NCBI RefSeq assembly: GCF_900091475.1
Contig: NZ_FMIB01000002.1
Coordinates: 6,324,001-6,388,000 of the forward strand
Direction: 5' to 3'
Length of the DNA stretch: 64,000 nt
DNA from: Micromonospora chersina
Lineage (GTDB): Bacteria > Actinomycetota > Actinomycetes > Mycobacteriales > Micromonosporaceae
Notes under the pieces: generated by a model
Told to the model about the DNA's origin: nothing
What the model saw: the letters and a program-made list of their open reading frames with translations, nothing else
The model's database searches: none
In this document: piece after piece, positions 61,202 to 64,000 of the stretch
Position numbering within the stretch: position 1 is the first letter of the stretch
Layout: each line of letters begins with the position of its first letter
Program-made: the position numbers and the translations under genes

Positions 61202-64000
61202 ATGAAACCCCCGCCGATATCCCGCAAGGCCCTGGCCGCCCTGGCCACCTCCCTCGTGCTCACCCTCGTCGGCGTGCCGGTGGCCCTCCACCAGGTGGGC
61301 GCCGACGGCAGCGACCGCCCCGCCACCCCCGACGTGCTGGCCGCCGCGGGCGCGCCGCAGTGGAGCCGGGAGCCGTCCGCCGAGACGCTGCTCAAGGCCG
61401 GCAGCAACAGCGCGAAGGCCGAGCAGTTCTACTTCGTCCTGCCGGACCGCTTCGCCAACGGCGACAAGCGCAACGACACCGGCGGGCTGGCCGGCGACCG
61501 GCTCAGCACCGGCCTCGACCCCGCGGACAAGGGCTTCTACCACGGCGGTGACCTCAAGGGGGTCATCGACAAGATGGACTACATCGAGGGCCTGGGCACC
61601 ACGGCCATCTGGCTCGCCCCGATCTTCAAGAACCGGCCCGTGCAGGGCACCGGCGCGGACGTCTCCGCCGGCTACCACGGCTACTGGATCACCGACTTCA
61701 CCCAGGTCGACCCGCACTTCGGCACCAACGCCGAGCTGAAGAAGCTGGTCGGCCTCGCACACCAGCGGGGCATCAAGGTTTACCTGGACATCATCGTCAA
61801 CCACACCGCGGACGTCATCCGCTACGCCGAGGACAGGTACGGCTACGTCGACAAGAAGACGTCGCCGTACACCGACGCGCAGGGGCGGGCCTTCGAGGAC
61901 CGCAACTACGCCGACGGCACCCGGGCGTTCCCCCAGGTGAACAAGGAGTCGTTCCCGTACACCCCGACCTTCGCCACCGCGGCCGACGCGAAGGTCAAGG
62001 TGCCCGCGTGGCTGAACGACCCGACCATGTACCACAACCGGGGCGACTCCACCTTCGCCGGTGAGAACAGCGAGTACGGCGACTTCTTCGGCCTCGACGA
62101 CCTGTGGACCGAGCGTCCCGAGGTGGTCCGCGGCATGACCGACATCTACGCGCAGTGGATCGGCAAGGCCGGCGTCGACGGCTTCCGCCTCGACACGGTC
62201 AAGCACGCCAACCTGGACTTCTGGCCGCAGTTCACCCGCGGCATCGACGCCGCCGCGGCCAAGGCCGGCAAGCCGGACTTCTTCATGTTCGGCGAGGTCT
62301 ACAGCGCCGACCAGGAGATCGAGTCGACCTACGTGCGGCAGGGCGGCCTGCCGGCCACCCTCGACTTCTCCTTCCAGGAGGCCGCGCGGAGCTACACCGC
62401 CGCCGACGGCTCGGCCAAGGCGCTCGCGGACCTGTACGCCAAGGACGACCTCTACGCCGCGCGGGACACCGACGCCAACCGGCTGACCACCTTCCTCGGC
62501 AACCACGACATGGGCCGGATCGGCTCCTTCATCGCGGCCGCCGGCGGGGACGACGCCAGCCAGCTCCGCCGCGACCAGCTCGCCCACCAGCTCATGTTCC
62601 TCACCCGTGGCCAGCCGGTCGTCTACTCCGGTGACGAGCAGGGTTTCACCGGGCCCGGCGGGGACAAGGACGCCCGGCAGGACATGTTCGCCAGCAGGAC
62701 GGCGGACTACCTCGACGACGACCTCATCGGCACCACCCGCACCCACGCCAGCGACCAGTACGACACCACCCACCCGCTCTACCGGACCATCGCCGAGCTG
62801 GGCGAGCTGCGGCAGGCCCACCCCGCGCTGCGGGACGGCATCCAGGTCACCCGGTACGCGGCCGACGGTCCCGGGGTGTTCGCCTTCTCCCGCGTCCTGC
62901 CGAAGGACCGCACCGAGTACGTCGTCGCGGTGAACAACGCCGCGACCGCGCAGACTGTCACCGTGGACACGTGGTCGGCGGGCGCCACCTTCACCGGTGT
63001 GTACGGCGGCGCGGCCACCGCGAGCGCCGGCGCCGACGGCAAGCTGGGCGTGACCGTGCCGGCCATGTCGGCCGTCGTGCTCAAGGCCGACCAGGCGATC
63101 CCGCAGGCCGGCGCGGCACCGACGATCACTCTCACCGAGCCGGGCGACGCCCCGGTCGCCACCAAGGCCGCCGTCACCGCCCAGGTCACCGGCGACCCCC
63201 TCGCGACCGTCACCTTCGCCGCCCGGGTCCCCGGCGGCAAGTGGACGCTGCTGGGCAGCGCACACCGGGCGCCGTACACCGTCCACCACGACCTGACCGG
63301 CCTGGCCGGCGGGACGACTGTCGAGTACAAGGCGGTGGTCCGCGACGGCAAGGGCCGCGTGGCCGCCGCCCGCACCACAGGCGTGGTCGGCACCCCGGCG
63401 CAGAGCGCGTCGCGGGACTGGGCGGTCGTGCACTACCAGCGACCCGCCGGCGGGTACGACGACTGGGGCCTCTACACCTGGGGCGACATCGACCCGGCCT
63501 ACCAGACGGAGTGGCCCAAGGGGCAGCCGTTCGCGGGTGAGGACTCCTACGGCCGGTTCGCCTGGGTCAAGCTGAAGCCGGGCGCCAAGTCGGTCGGGTT
63601 CCTCGTGGTCGACAAGGACGGGAACAAGGACGCCGCGAACGACCGCACCATCGATGTGACGCAGACCGGCGAGGTCTGGGTCAAGCAGGGCGACGGCACC
63701 CTCTACCCGACCCGGCAGGCCGCCACCGGCGAGCCCGACCCGCCGGTCGACCAGAGCACCGCGGTCATCCACTGGCGCAAGGCGGACGGGAACTACGACG
63801 GCTGGGGCCTGCACCTCTGGGACGGCGCCGCCAACCCGACCGACTGGGGCAACCCGCTGAAGCCGGAGAAGATCGACGCGTACGGCGCGGTGTTCCGGGT
63901 GCCCCTGGTCGCCGGCGCCACCGGGCTGAACTACATCGTGCACAAGGGCGACGAGAAGGACCAGCCCGACGACCAGCGGCTGGACTTCGCCACCGCCGGG
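61202..64000 (+). CDS. Secreted GH13 amylase/pullulanase with C-terminal CBM41-like modules, cut by window edge
   Basis: At least 933 residues. A Sec signal (ALAALATSLVLTLVGVPVAL) precedes a GH13 catalytic barrel with nucleophile D331 (GFRLDTVKH), acid E365 (FGEVYS) and D436 (LGNHDMGR). After a C-terminal beta domain come a Fn3-like region (about residues 640-730) and two repeats of WAVVHYQRPAGGYDDWGLY type, each resembling the starch-binding CBM41/PUD modules of pullulanases. The start is ATG at 61202. It would degrade alpha-glucans outside the cell. Confidence 0.92.
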   Translation, partial: MKPPPISRKALAALATSLVLTLVGVPVALHQVGADGSDRPATPDVLAAAGAPQWSREPSAETLLKAGSNSAKAEQFYFVLPDRFANGDKRNDTGGLAGDRLSTGLDPADKGFYHGGDLKGVIDKMDYIEGLGTTAIWLAPIFKNRPVQGTGADVSAGYHGYWITDFTQVDPHFGTNAELKKLVGLAHQRGIKVYLDIIVNHTADVIRYAEDRYGYVDKKTSPYTDAQGRAFEDRNYADGTRAFPQVNKESFPYTPTFATAADAKVKVPAWLNDPTMYHNRGDSTFAGENSEYGDFFGLDDLWTERPEVVRGMTDIYAQWIGKAGVDGFRLDTVKHANLDFWPQFTRGIDAAAAKAGKPDFFMFGEVYSADQEIESTYVRQGGLPATLDFSFQEAARSYTAADGSAKALADLYAKDDLYAARDTDANRLTTFLGNHDMGRIGSFIAAAGGDDASQLRRDQLAHQLMFLTRGQPVVYSGDEQGFTGPGGDKDARQDMFASRTADYLDDDLIGTTRTHASDQYDTTHPLYRTIAELGELRQAHPALRDGIQVTRYAADGPGVFAFSRVLPKDRTEYVVAVNNAATAQTVTVDTWSAGATFTGVYGGAATASAGADGKLGVTVPAMSAVVLKADQAIPQAGAAPTITLTEPGDAPVATKAAVTAQVTGDPLATVTFAARVPGGKWTLLGSAHRAPYTVHHDLTGLAGGTTVEYKAVVRDGKGRVAAARTTGVVGTPAQSASRDWAVVHYQRPAGGYDDWGLYTWGDIDPAYQTEWPKGQPFAGEDSYGRFAWVKLKPGAKSVGFLVVDKDGNKDAANDRTIDVTQTGEVWVKQGDGTLYPTRQAATGEPDPPVDQSTAVIHWRKADGNYDGWGLHLWDGAANPTDWGNPLKPEKIDAYGAVFRVPLVAGATGLNYIVHKGDEKDQPDDQRLDFATAG

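Overview
The window is high-GC actinobacterial chromosome, most likely Micromonospora or a close relative within Micromonosporaceae. The evidence is strong GC bias at third codon positions, frequent GTG starts and one- to four-base gene overlaps, XRE/DUF5753 and DUF397 regulator genes, a conservon (cvnABCD), a rifamycin-associated element with HelR, and a suf operon headed by SufR. Both ends are cut: transketolase at the left and a pullulanase-type amylase at the right. I saw no rRNA, tRNA, CRISPR array, prophage or transposase.

Layout. 1-7.4 kb holds tkt and the divergent heme-O synthase gene ctaB, an ATP-grasp protein, a beta-helix protein and heme-A synthase ctaA. 7.5-14.2 kb is one tightly coupled Fe-S assembly operon, sufR-sufB-sufD-Rieske-sufC-sufS-sufU-sufT, ending in a 16-bp terminator stem. 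14.4-17.3 kb has a LysE-type exporter, an acVLRF1 release-factor-like hydrolase, a NUDIX hydrolase and a zinc metallopeptidase. 17.4-21.0 kb has an Rv1473-like ABC-F protein with an attenuator-like leader, a CadD-type transporter, a small HTH protein and an enoyl-CoA hydratase. 21.1-26.2 kb has a frameshifted ABC exporter, a DHFR-family reductase with an AraC-like regulator, a Mug-type glycosylase and an SDR protein without the usual catalytic pair.

26.2-28.5 kb is the most interesting unit. A membrane protein with a Cys/Gly/Ser tail (TIGR04222-like) is translationally coupled to a DUF692/MNIO enzyme, which is coupled to a small partner-like protein. Since MNIO enzymes modify cysteines in peptides, the tail may be a membrane-tethered substrate. 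28.6-32.3 kb has a TetR regulator and nitrilase pair around an 18-bp palindrome, a HAD phosphatase, a RIO-type kinase and a DUF2630 protein.

32.5-37.7 kb looks like a compact diterpene cluster: an AraC-like regulator behind a possible leader peptide, a P450, a class I terpene synthase and a class II cyclase with DxDTT. It is followed by the conservon (37.8-41.8 kb) and by helR with a perfect 19-bp rifamycin-associated element (41.9-44.2 kb). 44.3-47 kb has small genes and an XRE-DUF5753 regulator split by an in-frame TGA. 47-51.8 kb has aconitase, a VOC protein, a DedA protein and a secreted C39-like protein. 51.9-53.0 kb is noncoding and dense in repeats: four ~30-bp units, then three long inverted repeats. 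53.0-57.8 kb has an ArsC-family protein, a papain-like protein, a histidine decarboxylase-like enzyme and a YG-repeat low-complexity protein. 57.8-64 kb has an APC permease, two paralogous membrane-anchored CBM2-like proteins and the secreted amylase/pullulanase.
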